The notes: generated by a model not told the origin, from the letters alone. Positions 9,138-17,743 are shown, counted from the first letter of the stretch. The stretch: 21,333 nucleotides of DNA from Prochlorococcus sp. scB243_496M6 (GCA_000635535.1 JFMF01000162.1:1-21333); one strand, 5' to 3'. Made by a program: numbers and translations.

Positions 9138-10512
9138 ATGGATCTTACTTTATTAGAGTTAAAGAATGTTTTGGGTGATATTAAAAATCTGAGAGAGGGG
9201 AAAAGAGATTCTTTAAACTTTAAGAATATAAGTATTGATAGTAGAACTTGTTTAAAAAATGATCTTTTTATAGCTATTAAAGGTAAAAATTTTGACGGAC
9301 ATAGTTTTCTTCCAGAGGTTTTAAATAAAGGGGTTAAATCAGTAGTTATAAAAAAAGGTATGCAGAAATTACTTCCTGATGATTTTCCTTGTTGGGTTGT
9401 GAATGACACTTTAGAAGCATTTCAAAAATTAACCTTACTGAAAAGGAAAAAATTAAGTATCCCTGTGGTTGCGATAACTGGTTCAGTCGGTAAAACAACT
9501 ACAAAAGAAATGGTTGGTGAAGTTTTAAAGAAACTTGGAAAAATTAAATTATCCCATGCAAATTTCAATAATGAGATTGGGGTTGGTCTTACTATTCTTG
9601 CCACGGATATAGAAGACAAAGTTTTGGTCCTTGAGATGGGAATGAGAGGTCTTGGACAGATCGAAAATTTATCTAAATATAGTGAACCTGATATCGCCGT
9701 AATTACCAACATTGGGACAGCCCATATTGGATTGTTAGGGCTCAAAAAAAAATATTACTTATGCAAAGTGTGAAATTAGTAAATTTTTAAAACCTAAAGG
9801 AGTTGTAATAATACCAGCAAATGATTTACTTCTTGAAGAAACTTTAAGAGCATACTGGAAAGGTAGAGTAATAAAAGTTGAACTTTTAAATATAGAAAAT
9901 CAAAAGGAGAGTTTTAAGAAAGATGATAATTTAAGGGGATTTTATGATCCTTTGAATAAAACAATTTTAATTGAAGAAAATACCTTTAAAATTTCATTTG
10001 AGGGATTTCACAATGCTTCAAATTTCTTATTTGCTTATGCAGTTGCTAAAGAGCTAGGCATTGATTTTAAAAGTTTTAATAAATTTGATTTTGAAAGTTT
10101 AGATGGAAGAAATAAAATTCTTAAATCAGTAAAAACAACAATATATGATGAATCATATAATGCTTCGCCAGAGTCGGTAAAAGCATGTATTAAAAACCTG
10201 ATTGAAAAACCGAGAAATAAATTTTTCATATTTGGAAGTATGCAAGAATTGGGAGAAGAATCTGAAAAATATCATAAAGAAATATTCAATTTAATAAATA
10301 ATTCAGATATAGAAAAGTGTTTATTTATTTGCGCTAAAAAAAATGAAAAAATTTACACCAATTATCTAAAAGATAAGAATAAATTTTTAGTTTTAAATAA
10401 TATTAAAGATGTCCCTAAAGAGATAAACAAATCTACAAAAAAAGGTGATTCTATTCTTATAAAAGGGAGCAGATTTTGGCAACTTGAAAAAATTATTAAA
10501 TTAATTAATTAA
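9138..10512 (+). pseudogene. murF: UDP-MurNAc-tripeptide--D-alanyl-D-alanine ligase, frameshifted
   Basis: Adds D-Ala-D-Ala to UDP-MurNAc-tripeptide, the last cytoplasmic step of the muropeptide. The reading frame is broken. From ATG 9138 it carries the N-terminal UDP-binding domain and the ATP loop GSVGKTTTK (115-123), EMGMRG (167-172) and NIGTAHIGLLG. After the A9 run at 9744-9752 it meets TGA at 9771-9773. Dropping one A continues as KKNITYAKCEISKFLKPKG without another stop to TAA 10510-10512, giving 457 residues, the normal MurF length. The second half keeps the substrate-domain motif YDESYNASPESV. MurF is essential, so a sequencing error or transcript slippage is more likely than true loss. 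The upstream in-frame TTG 9135 is a less likely start. Confidence 0.88.
9744..9752 (+). other. murF: A9 homopolymer at the murF frameshift
   Basis: Nine consecutive A bases mark the point where the murF frame changes from that of ATG 9138 to that of the C-terminal half. Eight A bases would restore one open frame. A ribosomal -1 shift would lead into the wrong frame, so repair needs a +1 shift or one base fewer in DNA or mRNA. Confidence 0.85.
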
Positions 10513-10513
10513 A

Positions 10514-11863
10514 TCAAGATTTCTTTTTTTTCCAATTTTCTATATTTACTTGCTTAGTTCTAGAAATTGCTAATGAATTATCTTTGGAGTCTTTTGTGAT
10601 CACTGAACCAGCGCCTGTTGTTACTGATTCCCCTAGATTTATTGGTGCTACAAAAACTGTGTTTGCTCCAATACTGGAATTTTTGCCAATTTTTGTTTGA
10701 TGTTTTTTCTGTCCATCAAAATTTGCAGTAATAGTGCCTGCTCCAATATTTGTAGATCTTCCAATAATAGAATCACCAATATAACTTAGATGGTTTACTT
10801 TAGATTCTTCCTCTAGTTGACTATTTTTGATCTCAACAAAATTACCTATTTTGCTATCGGAAGATATTTTGGAATTAGGTCTTATATGACTATAAGGGCC
10901 AATTATTATATGATCCATTATCTGAGAATCATAAATAGTAGAGTTTAAAATTTCACAATTTAATCCCACATTAGAATTCTCAATAAAAGTATTTGGACCA
11001 ATAATGCAATGACTATTTATTTTCGTATTTCCTCTTATATGTGTATTAGCTTCTATGATTACATCCTTACCAATTTCAGCTTCTTCACTAATTGAGCAAC
11101 TTGCTTTATTTATAAAAGTTACACCATTAAGCATATGTTTTTCTTTAATTGAATTCTGAATACATTCCTCGCACTCTGATAATTGAATTCTGTTATTAAT
11201 TCCTTGAAGCTCTCCATTATCCTCTACCTCGAGACTTGAGGAATTTTTTAGCAGAGATATTGTATCTGTTAAGTAAATCTCTTTTTGATTATTATTGCTT
11301 TGCAAGGTATTAATTATTTCTGATAAGTTACCCCAGTTAAAACAGTAAATACCTGCATTGATTAATTGATTTTCTCTTTCTAGATCACTGCAATCTTTTT
11401 CTTCAACAATTCTCTCTATAAAACTCCCCTTCAAAAAAACTCTGCCATATCCATGAGGATTTGTTTTCTTTGTGGTAATTAAAGAAACATCAGCATTTTT
11501 TGAATCGTGTAAATACAAAAGTCTTTTTAGAGTACTAGGCCTAATGAGTGGCACATCGCCGTTTAGTACCAAAAGTTTGCCTTCATGTTTTTTTACTTCT
11601 TTACAAAGTACCTGGATAGCATGACCTGTTCCTGATTGAGGTTCTTGAACAACAACATGGATTTTTTTATCGTTTGGGATTGAGTTTTGTACTTCTTTTG
11701 ATTTGTGTCCAGTAATTACGAAAATTTTATCGGGCTTTAATTCGACACATGAATCAATTACTCTTTGTAGAAGACTTTTGCCAGAAATTTTATGTAAAAC
11801 TTTTGGCAATGAGCTTTCCATCCTAGTTCCCTTGCCTGCCGCTAATATTGCAACACTTAACAT
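10514..11863 (-). CDS. glmU: Bifunctional UDP-GlcNAc pyrophosphorylase / GlcN-1-P acetyltransferase
   Basis: Makes UDP-GlcNAc for peptidoglycan and lipopolysaccharide by acetylating GlcN-1-P and then uridylating it. The N-terminal uridylyltransferase half shows LAAGKGTRM (7-15), Lys21, QSGTGHAI (76-83) and NGDVPL (101-106). The C-terminal half from about residue 245 is a left-handed beta-helix of hexapeptide repeats with the catalytic His358 in NHLSYIGD, and [14 protein letters not shown] (371-384). The 449 residues compare with 456 in E. coli. It converges with murF with one base between the stop codons, and it lies 25 bases downstream of the MnmD-like gene on the same strand. Confidence 0.95.
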   Translation of the reverse strand: MLSVAILAAGKGTRMESSLPKVLHKISGKSLLQRVIDSCVELKPDKIFVITGHKSKEVQNSIPNDKKIHVVVQEPQSGTGHAIQVLCKEVKKHEGKLLVLNGDVPLIRPSTLKRLLYLHDSKNADVSLITTKKTNPHGYGRVFLKGSFIERIVEEKDCSDLERENQLINAGIYCFNWGNLSEIINTLQSNNNQKEIYLTDTISLLKNSSSLEVEDNGELQGINNRIQLSECEECIQNSIKEKHMLNGVTFINKASCSISEEAEIGKDVIIEANTHIRGNTKINSHCIIGPNTFIENSNVGLNCEILNSTIYDSQIMDHIIIGPYSHIRPNSKISSDSKIGNFVEIKNSQLEEESKVNHLSYIGDSIIGRSTNIGAGTITANFDGQKKHQTKIGKNSSIGANTVFVAPINLGESVTTGAGSVITKDSKDNSLAISRTKQVNIENWKKKKS

Positions 11864-11888
11864 GTTTATTTGAAATCCTTATTTAAAT

Positions 11889-12794
11889 CTAACTCTTAAC
11901 GGATAACTTCGTCATTCCCCACTTCTCTCTCCATTTTTTTGTAGATAATAGATTTGAAAATAATTGCTCATCTAATCTTCTCCTGATTATATCGTCTTTA
12001 CTTGAGTTTAAATCTTGATCTCTATATGGAATACTAGCTTTAGTTAAGAGATGTTCCTCTTCCATTAAAGATAACTTTTCAAAATTGAAATTAGGTTTAA
12101 ATTTATTCTTATCGAATTTTGATATTGCGACAGTACCCTGACTCCAAAAAGTTCTGTTTTTAAAACTTGGCTTAATAGTAAAAATTTCTAATCCAAGTTT
12201 TCTTAAGGTTTTTCTTACTGCCGCTGAGGAAGAATAAGTTATTAAATAACCCTGAGAATTAAGACTTTCTGTGACCTTAGATAAAAATTCAATTGTCCAT
12301 ACTTGCGGGCATTTTTGAGGTGAAAAACCATCTAAATAAATCAGATCGAATTTAATAGATGAAGGAATAATTTTGATTTTTTCTCTAGCATCACCCCACA
12401 AAACACTGCATTTAAAAAATTGATCCTCAAAGTAATCTTTACGATACAATGATTCAAATATTGTTCTAACTTTTGGAGCCCATAATTTTAGAAAAGATTC
12501 ATTTCTAAGCGAATATTCAAGAGGCTTTTTATCAATCTCCAACGCATACAAATTTAAATACGTTTTTTGATTAATTAATTCATCTAATAAAGAAGCTGAA
12601 TTGTATCCTAAACCAAAACATATATCCAAAACAGTTAGAGATTTGCCCTTAAATCTTTGCAAATTAGAAGTAGCTGTAAACTTTAACTTTGTTTCCTCCA
12701 ATGCGCCCGATAAACTATGGAAGTTCTCTTGAAAAAACGTACTTCGCAAAGAGTAACTTCCATCTTTAGTTAAAACTTCTATTAATTCAGACAA
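11889..12794 (-). CDS. MnmD-like SAM-dependent tRNA methyltransferase (stand-alone MnmC N-domain)
   Basis: Resembles the methyltransferase half of MnmC, which methylates the aminomethyl group on wobble uridine of certain tRNAs. The N-terminal LTKDGSYSLRS (8-18) is typical. The SAM site is VLDICFGLGYNSAS (55-68) with acidic ALEID (84-88). The family motif DGFSPQKCPQVW (155-166) and TYSSSAAVRKTL (186-197) are present. The oxidase domain of bifunctional MnmC is missing, as in other MnmD-type proteins. The start is TTG at 12794 with no obvious ribosome-binding site; no ATG lies upstream in frame before the aroA stop. It follows aroA after 16 bases. The exact tRNA target is inferred from the family. 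Confidence 0.8.
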   Translation of the reverse strand: MSELIEVLTKDGSYSLRSTFFQENFHSLSGALEETKLKFTATSNLQRFKGKSLTVLDICFGLGYNSASLLDELINQKTYLNLYALEIDKKPLEYSLRNESFLKLWAPKVRTIFESLYRKDYFEDQFFKCSVLWGDAREKIKIIPSSIKFDLIYLDGFSPQKCPQVWTIEFLSKVTESLNSQGYLITYSSSAAVRKTLRKLGLEIFTIKPSFKNRTFWSQGTVAISKFDKNKFKPNFNFEKLSLMEEEHLLTKASIPYRDQDLNSSKDDIIRRRLDEQLFSNLLSTKKWREKWGMTKLSVKS

Positions 12795-12810
12795 AAACTT
12801 TTTAATTTAG

Positions 12811-14121
12811 TTAATTAGTTAGTTTGGCCAGCTCTTCCCAAAAAGTGGGATAAGAGACGCTAGATGAATCTGCTCTCATGATTTTTGAGGTGCCTTTGGC
12901 AAGAAGTGAAGCAATAGCAAGACTCATCGCTACTCGATGATCTGTCTCACTGTCCACCTCCGCAGAATGAAATTTTGATTGCCCATTAATAATTAAGCCA
13001 TCCTCTTTTTCTATTATTTCAGCACCGAATTTTTGTAATTGTCGTGCCATGACTTTTAATCGATCTGTCTCCTTAACTCTTAATTCTTGTGCATCTTTAA
13101 TTTCAGAAACTCCATTACAAAAACAGGCAGCCACAGTAAGGATAGGAATTTCATCTATAAGTTTTGGGAGAATATCTCCTTCAATAGTGAATGATCTTAA
13201 ATTATTTGAAGTTTTTACTTTAATAGATCCAATAGGTTCACCTGCAATTGTCGATTTATCTAAAATCTCATAATTGCACCCCATTGAATCCATTACATTT
13301 AAAATCCCTGTTCTAGTGGGATTTAATCCCACATTCTGAATTAAAACTTCTGAATTTGGAACAATAGATGCAGCAATCATCCAAAAAGAAGCAGAGCTTA
13401 TGTCCCCAGGAATCAATATCCTCTGGCCAATTAAGTTACCCCCAGACTTGATAACAACATTTCTTCCATATTCACCTCTGATACTGATGTCTGCCCCAAA
13501 TGCTTTTAACATTCTTTCAGTATGATCTCTTGAAGATGCTGGTTCAATTACTGAAGTCGTTCCAGAAGCTTTGAGGCCTGCTAATAAGATTGCGGATTTT
13601 ACTTGAGCGCTCGCTACAGGGGTTCCAAGAACACATCCTTTTAGTTTATTTCCATCAATTGAGATAGGAGCTTTGTTCCCTTTTTCTCTACCAAAAATTT
13701 TGCCACCCATCAACGATAATGGTTTACCTACTCTCCCCATTGGCCTTTCATTAAGAGAAATGTCACCCGTTAAGATAAAATTCTTGCCTTCTTGACCGGC
13801 AAGTAACCCCATTAATAATCTCATGGTGGTTCCCGAATTCCCACAATTTAGAATCTCTTTTGGCTCTTCTAATCCATCAAGACCCAATCCTGGAATCGTA
13901 AAAGGCTCATTTTTTTTTATTTCTGGTATTTTTGCACCTAATTTTCTAAGACAATCAGCAGTGGAAAGTGGATCTTCAGAATGTAAAAATCCCTCAATAG
14001 TCGTCTCACCCTTAGCAATACTTCCTATTATTAAAGCTCTATGAGAAATAGATTTATCTCCAGGTACTTTTACATTTCCTTTTAAATTAACTCCACCTTT
14101 TATTGTGCGGATATTATTCAT
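12811..14121 (-). CDS. aroA: 3-phosphoshikimate 1-carboxyvinyltransferase (EPSP synthase)
   Basis: Transfers enolpyruvyl from PEP to shikimate-3-phosphate on the way to chorismate, which feeds aromatic amino acids and the menD pathway. From ATG 14121 it has 436 residues. Motifs are [10 protein letters not shown] with Lys23, [10 protein letters not shown] (94-103), [14 protein letters not shown] (197-210), the catalytic Asp323 in LIDEIP and RVKETDRLK (348-356). The frame is open 13 codons further to ATG 14160, but those residues are unlike the family start, and a possible -10 box lies just beyond, so the inner ATG is preferred. The Gly-Asn-Ser-Gly-Thr-Thr form resembles the Bacillus-type enzymes. 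It leads the minus-strand run aroA, mnmD-like, glmU. Confidence 0.94.
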   Translation of the reverse strand: MNNIRTIKGGVNLKGNVKVPGDKSISHRALIIGSIAKGETTIEGFLHSEDPLSTADCLRKLGAKIPEIKKNEPFTIPGLGLDGLEEPKEILNCGNSGTTMRLLMGLLAGQEGKNFILTGDISLNERPMGRVGKPLSLMGGKIFGREKGNKAPISIDGNKLKGCVLGTPVASAQVKSAILLAGLKASGTTSVIEPASSRDHTERMLKAFGADISIRGEYGRNVVIKSGGNLIGQRILIPGDISSASFWMIAASIVPNSEVLIQNVGLNPTRTGILNVMDSMGCNYEILDKSTIAGEPIGSIKVKTSNNLRSFTIEGDILPKLIDEIPILTVAACFCNGVSEIKDAQELRVKETDRLKVMARQLQKFGAEIIEKEDGLIINGQSKFHSAEVDSETDHRVAMSLAIASLLAKGTSKIMRADSSSVSYPTFWEELAKLTN

Positions 14122-14164
14122 TTTCAAATTAAATACTTGATAAAATTTCTGTAAAAACAAATTA

Positions 14165-14170
14165 GTTATA
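14165..14170 (-). promoter_or_regulatory. Possible -10 element for aroA
   Basis: The minus strand reads TATAAC here, which would start transcription near 14158 and leave a leader of about 37 bases before ATG 14121. No good -35 box is seen; the base content is so AT-rich that this is only a candidate. Confidence 0.3.
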
Positions 14171-14190
14171 TATTATCAATAAGTTTGTTT

Positions 14191-14201
14191 AAAAAAAAAA
14201 A
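14191..14201 (+). promoter_or_regulatory. A11 tract, possible UP element of the comB promoter
   Basis: Eleven consecutive A bases lie about 37 to 47 bases before the transcription start predicted from the TATAAT box at 14226. This is where A-tract UP elements bind the RNA polymerase alpha subunit. It may also simply be an AT-rich spacer between divergent genes. Confidence 0.3.
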
Positions 14202-14225
14202 TAATCAAATTAAGTAACTGTTTTC

Positions 14226-14231
14226 TATAAT
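14226..14231 (+). promoter_or_regulatory. Likely -10 element (TATAAT) for comB
   Basis: A perfect TATAAT box precedes comB, predicting a start near 14238 and a very short leader. AAAGGA at 14241-14246 is a plausible ribosome-binding site seven bases before the ATT codon at 14254. No strong -35 box is visible. Confidence 0.5.
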
Positions 14232-14253
14232 AAAACAAGAAAAGGATCTGATT

Positions 14254-14982
14254 ATTAATCTTACTTATTATCACGTTGCTAGGGATGTTCCGGAAACAAA
14301 TCCAGAAATTGCAGTTGTCATTGATGTTTTAAGAGCTACCACCACAATTTCTTGGGCTTTAAAAAATGGAGCTGATTCAATACAAGTTTTTGCAGATTTA
14401 GATTTATTGAAAGATTCTGCAATTAAGTGGCAAGCTGAAAAGAGACTTTTGCTTGGAGAGAGAGGCGGAAAGAAGATTGAGGGCTTTGATTTAGGAAATT
14501 CTCCTTTATCAGTTACAAAAAAAGTTGTTAATGGTAAAAGACTTTTTATGAGTACGACTAATGGGACTAAATCATTGCAAAAAGTTCAAAATGCTAAGCA
14601 TTTATTTGCTATGGGTCTCCCAAATAGAAAAGCAGTTGCCGAAAAAATCATTTCACTAAAAACAGAAAATCTTTTAATACTTGGTAGTGGTTGGGAAGGC
14701 TCTTATTCACTTGAGGATTCCTTAGCTGCTGGTGCTTTGGCTTCATATCTAAAACAGAACTGTGATTACGAAATTAATATCCTGAATGATGAATTACAAG
14801 CTGCTTTGGCACTTTGGGATTTTTGGAAAAATGATATTATGAAATGTTTAAAAACAGCAACCCATGGCAAAAGATTGACAAGTCTTGGAGATTATGAGGA
14901 TGATTTTAAATGTTGCTCTGAACTTGATTGCTTAGATATTGTTCCAGCTCAAGTTGAAAGAGGTGTGATTCGTGCCTCATGA
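14254..14982 (+). CDS. comB: Probable 2-phosphosulfolactate phosphatase (ComB family), non-standard start
   Basis: Magnesium-dependent phosphatase family that removes phosphate from 2-phosphosulfolactate; in cyanobacteria, which lack coenzyme M, it probably yields sulfolactate. Family motifs are DVLRATTT (24-31), VQVFADLD-like IQVFADLD, STTNGTKSL, GSGWEGSYSLEDSLAAGAL and the C-terminal PAQVERGVIRAS. No ATG, GTG or TTG occurs in frame between the stop at 14215-14217 and TTG 14407, which would remove DVLRATTT. ATT 14254 gives an N-terminus NLTYYHV that lines up with the family and sits seven bases after AAAGGA. ATT 14251 and CTG 14248 are alternatives. The 242 residues fit the family. It is divergent from aroA and starts the run to acs. 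Confidence 0.82.
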   Translation: MNLTYYHVARDVPETNPEIAVVIDVLRATTTISWALKNGADSIQVFADLDLLKDSAIKWQAEKRLLLGERGGKKIEGFDLGNSPLSVTKKVVNGKRLFMSTTNGTKSLQKVQNAKHLFAMGLPNRKAVAEKIISLKTENLLILGSGWEGSYSLEDSLAAGALASYLKQNCDYEINILNDELQAALALWDFWKNDIMKCLKTATHGKRLTSLGDYEDDFKCCSELDCLDIVPAQVERGVIRAS

Positions 14983-15000
14983 TTTACGAATTTGTTCACT

Positions 15001-15005
15001 AGGAG
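15001..15005 (+). promoter_or_regulatory. Ribosome-binding site AGGAG deciding a TTG start
   Basis: AGGAG ends seven bases before TTG 15013 and is the strongest Shine-Dalgarno match in the window. It supports TTG as the start of the nitrilase-family gene, since no ATG lies nearby in frame. Confidence 0.65.
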
Positions 15006-15012
15006 TTAAGTC

Positions 15013-15840
15013 TTGACTGATTTTTTGGTAGCTGCATTGCAAATTACGAGTACTTCAAATGTTGAAGCAAATTTTATTGAAGCAGAAGAACAGATTGAAT
15101 TAGCTGCTAGAAGAGGAGCTGAGTTAATAGGATTACCTGAGAATTTTGCTTTTTTAGGAGGAGATGATGAAAAACTTAGATTAGCTTCTGAATTGTCTGA
15201 GAAGTGTGCAAATTTTCTAAAAACTATGTCACAAAGATATCAAGTATTTCTTTTGGGAGGAGGGTATCCTGTCCCTGCTGGTGATGACAGTCATACTTTT
15301 AATAGGTCAGCCTTATTTGGGAAAGATGGACATATTTTGGCAAAATATGACAAGATTCATTTGTTTGATGTTGATTTGCCAGATGGAAATTTATACAAGG
15401 AATCATCCACTATTTTATCTGGAGCAGAGTATCCACCTGTTGTAGATGTCCCAGGTTTATGCAAAATAGGATTGTCGATTTGTTACGATGTTAGATTTCC
15501 TGAACTCTATAGATATTTGTCTTCCAATGGTGCAGAGCTAATTATGATTCCCGCAGCCTTTACAGCATTTACTGGAAAAGATCATTGGCAAATTCTATTA
15601 CAAGCAAGAGCAATTGAGAATACAGCATATGTAGTCGCTCCAGCTCAAACTGGGATTCACTATGGAAGAAGGCAAAGTCATGGCCATGCAATGGTAATTG
15701 ACCCTTGGGGTACAGTTTTATCTGATGCCGGAAAGACTCAAGGAGCTGCAATAGCTCCTGCTGATAAAGAGAGAGTAAAAAAAATTAGGGAGCAGATGCC
15801 AAGCCTCAAGCATAGAAAAAACAAATTGTTTTCAAACTAA
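15013..15840 (+). CDS. Carbon-nitrogen hydrolase (nitrilase superfamily, Nit1-like amidase)
   Basis: Cytosolic amidase of the nitrilase superfamily, closest in look to Nit1/NitA enzymes that hydrolyse deaminated glutathione, a metabolite-repair step. The Glu-Lys-Cys triad is complete: Glu43 in LPENFAFLGG, Lys114 in YDKIHLFDVDLPDG and Cys157 in GLSICYDVRFPELYR. A further family stretch is QARAIENTAYVVAPAQTG (197-214). The 275 residues are the usual length. Translation starts at TTG 15013 behind a good AGGAG site. The stop TAA overlaps the next ATG by one base. The substrate is inferred; other short-chain omega-amidases share this active site. Confidence 0.85.
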   Translation: MTDFLVAALQITSTSNVEANFIEAEEQIELAARRGAELIGLPENFAFLGGDDEKLRLASELSEKCANFLKTMSQRYQVFLLGGGYPVPAGDDSHTFNRSALFGKDGHILAKYDKIHLFDVDLPDGNLYKESSTILSGAEYPPVVDVPGLCKIGLSICYDVRFPELYRYLSSNGAELIMIPAAFTAFTGKDHWQILLQARAIENTAYVVAPAQTGIHYGRRQSHGHAMVIDPWGTVLSDAGKTQGAAIAPADKERVKKIREQMPSLKHRKNKLFSN

Positions 15841-16925
15841 TGATAAAGTTTTCAGTTAATAAACTTTTTCGTTATTTTTCCGTTTTTTTATTTTTAAATT
15901 CTTCAATCCTTCAAGTTAAATCTTCAAGTGCTCTTGCGGCATGGGCTATAAATACTAATGGGGTTTTAGAATTAAGAACTAAATCAAATACAAATTTAAA
16001 AGCATACTTTCAGAAGGCTAACCTAACATCGGGAGATAGATTCTGGGTAGATTTTCCAGGAGAATTAAAAAATCCCAGAAAAATAAAAGGTAATGGTTCA
16101 ATAAAAGAAGTTAGATTAGGTAAACCAGATAAGGGTAAAACAAGACTAGTAATTGAATTTAAGGAAGAGACTTATTTGAAACCTTTGACTTGGCAAATGG
16201 TTGGCCTAGATCAAAACAGATGGAGAATTAAACTATTTAATCCAAAATATTCATTTAAAAAGATTGGTGAAGGTTTAGTTGTAAAGAAAAAAGGAAATAT
16301 TAATGCAAATCGAAATTTAGTTCATAAAAGGAAAACCAATTATGGTTACTTGAAACTACCAGAGGTAAAACGAAACTCGTTTGAGGTTGTAATCGATCCA
16401 GGGCATGGAGGACCTGATCCAGGAGCTATAGGTATTGGTGGTATTAGAGAAACAGATGTTGTTCTAGAGGTTTCAAAAATAGTTAAAAATTTACTTTCTG
16501 AAAAAGGTGTCAAAGTAAGTTTGACTAGAACAAATGATGTTGATTTGGATTTACCTCCAAGAGTTTCCATTGCTAATAATACTGATGCAGATATCTTTGT
16601 AAGTATTCATGCAAATGCCTCAAGAGGTAAAAGAAAAGACATAAATGGATTGGAAACCTTTTATTACAGAGGGTGGAGAGGAAGATTACTCGCGAAAAGA
16701 ATTCAAAAACAAATTTTAAGAGTTTCCCCTGGAAGTCCTGATCGAGGAGTTAAACAAGGTCGATTTTATGTAATTAAAAATACGAGGATGCCTGCAGTAC
16801 TTGTAGAAATTGGATTTTTAACGGGAAGATTAGATTCAAGAAGATTAGAAAAAATGACCCATCGAAAAAGATTAGCCTATGCAATTGCTAAAGGTATCCT
16901 GGAATATCTAGATAAAGCAGGGTGA
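15840..16925 (+). CDS. amiC: N-acetylmuramoyl-L-alanine amidase with AMIN domain (AmiC-like)
   Basis: Periplasmic zinc enzyme that cuts the amide bond between MurNAc and the stem peptide, needed for cell separation and septal remodelling. A signal peptide covers about residues 1-33, ending in SSALA. Residues about 34-135 resemble an AMIN domain, which guides such enzymes to the wall or septum. A basic linker leads to the Amidase_3 domain from about 181: His189 in IDPGHGG, Glu204 in IRETD, His257 in SIHANA and catalytic Glu323 in VLVEIGFLTG. All zinc ligands are present. There is a single AMIN domain. The ATG overlaps the upstream stop by one base and its own stop overlaps murI as GTGA. Confidence 0.92.
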   Translation: MIKFSVNKLFRYFSVFLFLNSSILQVKSSSALAAWAINTNGVLELRTKSNTNLKAYFQKANLTSGDRFWVDFPGELKNPRKIKGNGSIKEVRLGKPDKGKTRLVIEFKEETYLKPLTWQMVGLDQNRWRIKLFNPKYSFKKIGEGLVVKKKGNINANRNLVHKRKTNYGYLKLPEVKRNSFEVVIDPGHGGPDPGAIGIGGIRETDVVLEVSKIVKNLLSEKGVKVSLTRTNDVDLDLPPRVSIANNTDADIFVSIHANASRGKRKDINGLETFYYRGWRGRLLAKRIQKQILRVSPGSPDRGVKQGRFYVIKNTRMPAVLVEIGFLTGRLDSRRLEKMTHRKRLAYAIAKGILEYLDKAG

Positions 16926-17716
16926 AACTTAAAATAGGCATATTTGATAGCGGAATAGGTGGTTTTACTATTCTTAATTCTTTACTAAAAACACGTAAAG
17001 ATATAGAAGTTTTTTATTTGGCTGATACTAAAAGAATACCTTTTGGGAACAAAAATTCTAAGGAGATAAGATTAATTGCAAAGGAGATCTGTACTTTTTT
17101 TGTTGATAAGAATTTGGATGCACTTCTAGTTGCTTGTAACACCACAAATGCGTGCGCACTAGATATTCTAGAAGATAATTTAAGAGTCCCTTGTTTTGAC
17201 CTTATAAACTCAGTATCGGAAATAGTTGATAAACAAATAATTGGTGTCCTAGCAACACAAACAACTGTTAGATCATCGTATTATAAGAAAGCTATAAATG
17301 CTAAAAAAGAGAATACGATAATATTTCAGCAAGAATGTCCAAAATTTGTATCAGAAATTGAAAAAGAAAAATTAAATCTTGATAAGTTAAATAGTCTTTC
17401 AAACTTATACTTAACACCACTAATAAACAAAAATATTGAAGAATTAATACTTGGATGTAGTCACTATCCTTTAATTTATGACTTTTTAAGAAAAAAATTA
17501 GATTCAAATATAAAAATTATTGATCCATCGGTAGCATTAATAAAAAAATTTAATGAATCCTTTGCTATTCCAGAAACTGACCGCTATGAGAGTATTTCTC
17601 TCGAAAATGTAAAATTTTTTGTTACTTCAAAAAGAGATGAGTTTTCCAATAAAGTAAAATTTTGGCTTGGAATTAATAAAGAAATTAGGTTGGTTAACCT
17701 CCGAAGTAATGTTTGA
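16922..17716 (+). CDS. murI: Glutamate racemase
   Basis: Converts L-glutamate to the D-glutamate used in the peptidoglycan stem peptide. It is cofactor-independent, with two catalytic cysteines: Cys72 in LLVACNTTNA (68-77) and Cys179 in ILGCSHYPLI (176-185). The N-terminal FDSGIGG (8-14) supplies the Asp-Ser pair, and the loop IPFGNKN (39-45) stands where many enzymes have PYG. The 264 residues are normal. The start is GTG 16922, overlapping the amidase stop by four bases, which implies translational coupling of two cell-wall genes. Its gap to the prenyl synthase gene is 27 bases. Confidence 0.94.
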   Translation: MKLKIGIFDSGIGGFTILNSLLKTRKDIEVFYLADTKRIPFGNKNSKEIRLIAKEICTFFVDKNLDALLVACNTTNACALDILEDNLRVPCFDLINSVSEIVDKQIIGVLATQTTVRSSYYKKAINAKKENTIIFQQECPKFVSEIEKEKLNLDKLNSLSNLYLTPLINKNIEELILGCSHYPLIYDFLRKKLDSNIKIIDPSVALIKKFNESFAIPETDRYESISLENVKFFVTSKRDEFSNKVKFWLGINKEIRLVNLRSNV

Positions 17717-17731
17717 TTCCTTAAGATATAT

Positions 17732-17737
17732 AAGAGG
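17732..17737 (+). promoter_or_regulatory. Ribosome-binding site of the prenyl diphosphate synthase gene
   Basis: AAGAGG lies six bases before ATG 17744 and fixes that start codon. ATATATAA immediately upstream is -10-like but is too close to the start to be judged. Confidence 0.5.
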
Positions 17738-17743
17738 TCAATC

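Noticed and set aside
9086..9409. Minus-strand open frame of about 107 codons over the glgA/murF junction
   Set aside because: It lies opposite two clearly recognised genes, resembles no protein and has the composition expected of an antisense shadow.
9738..9773. Programmed -1 ribosomal frameshift at the A9 run of murF
   Set aside because: The C-terminal half lies one base further on, so a -1 shift leads into the wrong frame. MurF also is not a gene in which recoding is known.
9952..10512. The second half of murF as an independent gene
   Set aside because: The same frame runs without a stop back to the A9 tract and encodes the missing MurF middle; the ATG at 9952 is only an internal Met, with no ribosome-binding site of note.
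14122..14160. aroA starting at ATG 14160
   Set aside because: The 13 added residues do not resemble EPSP synthase N-termini, and a candidate -10 box places transcription start at about this point.
14407..14982. comB starting at TTG 14407
   Set aside because: It would lose about 50 conserved residues, including DVLRATTT, which are intact and in frame upstream.
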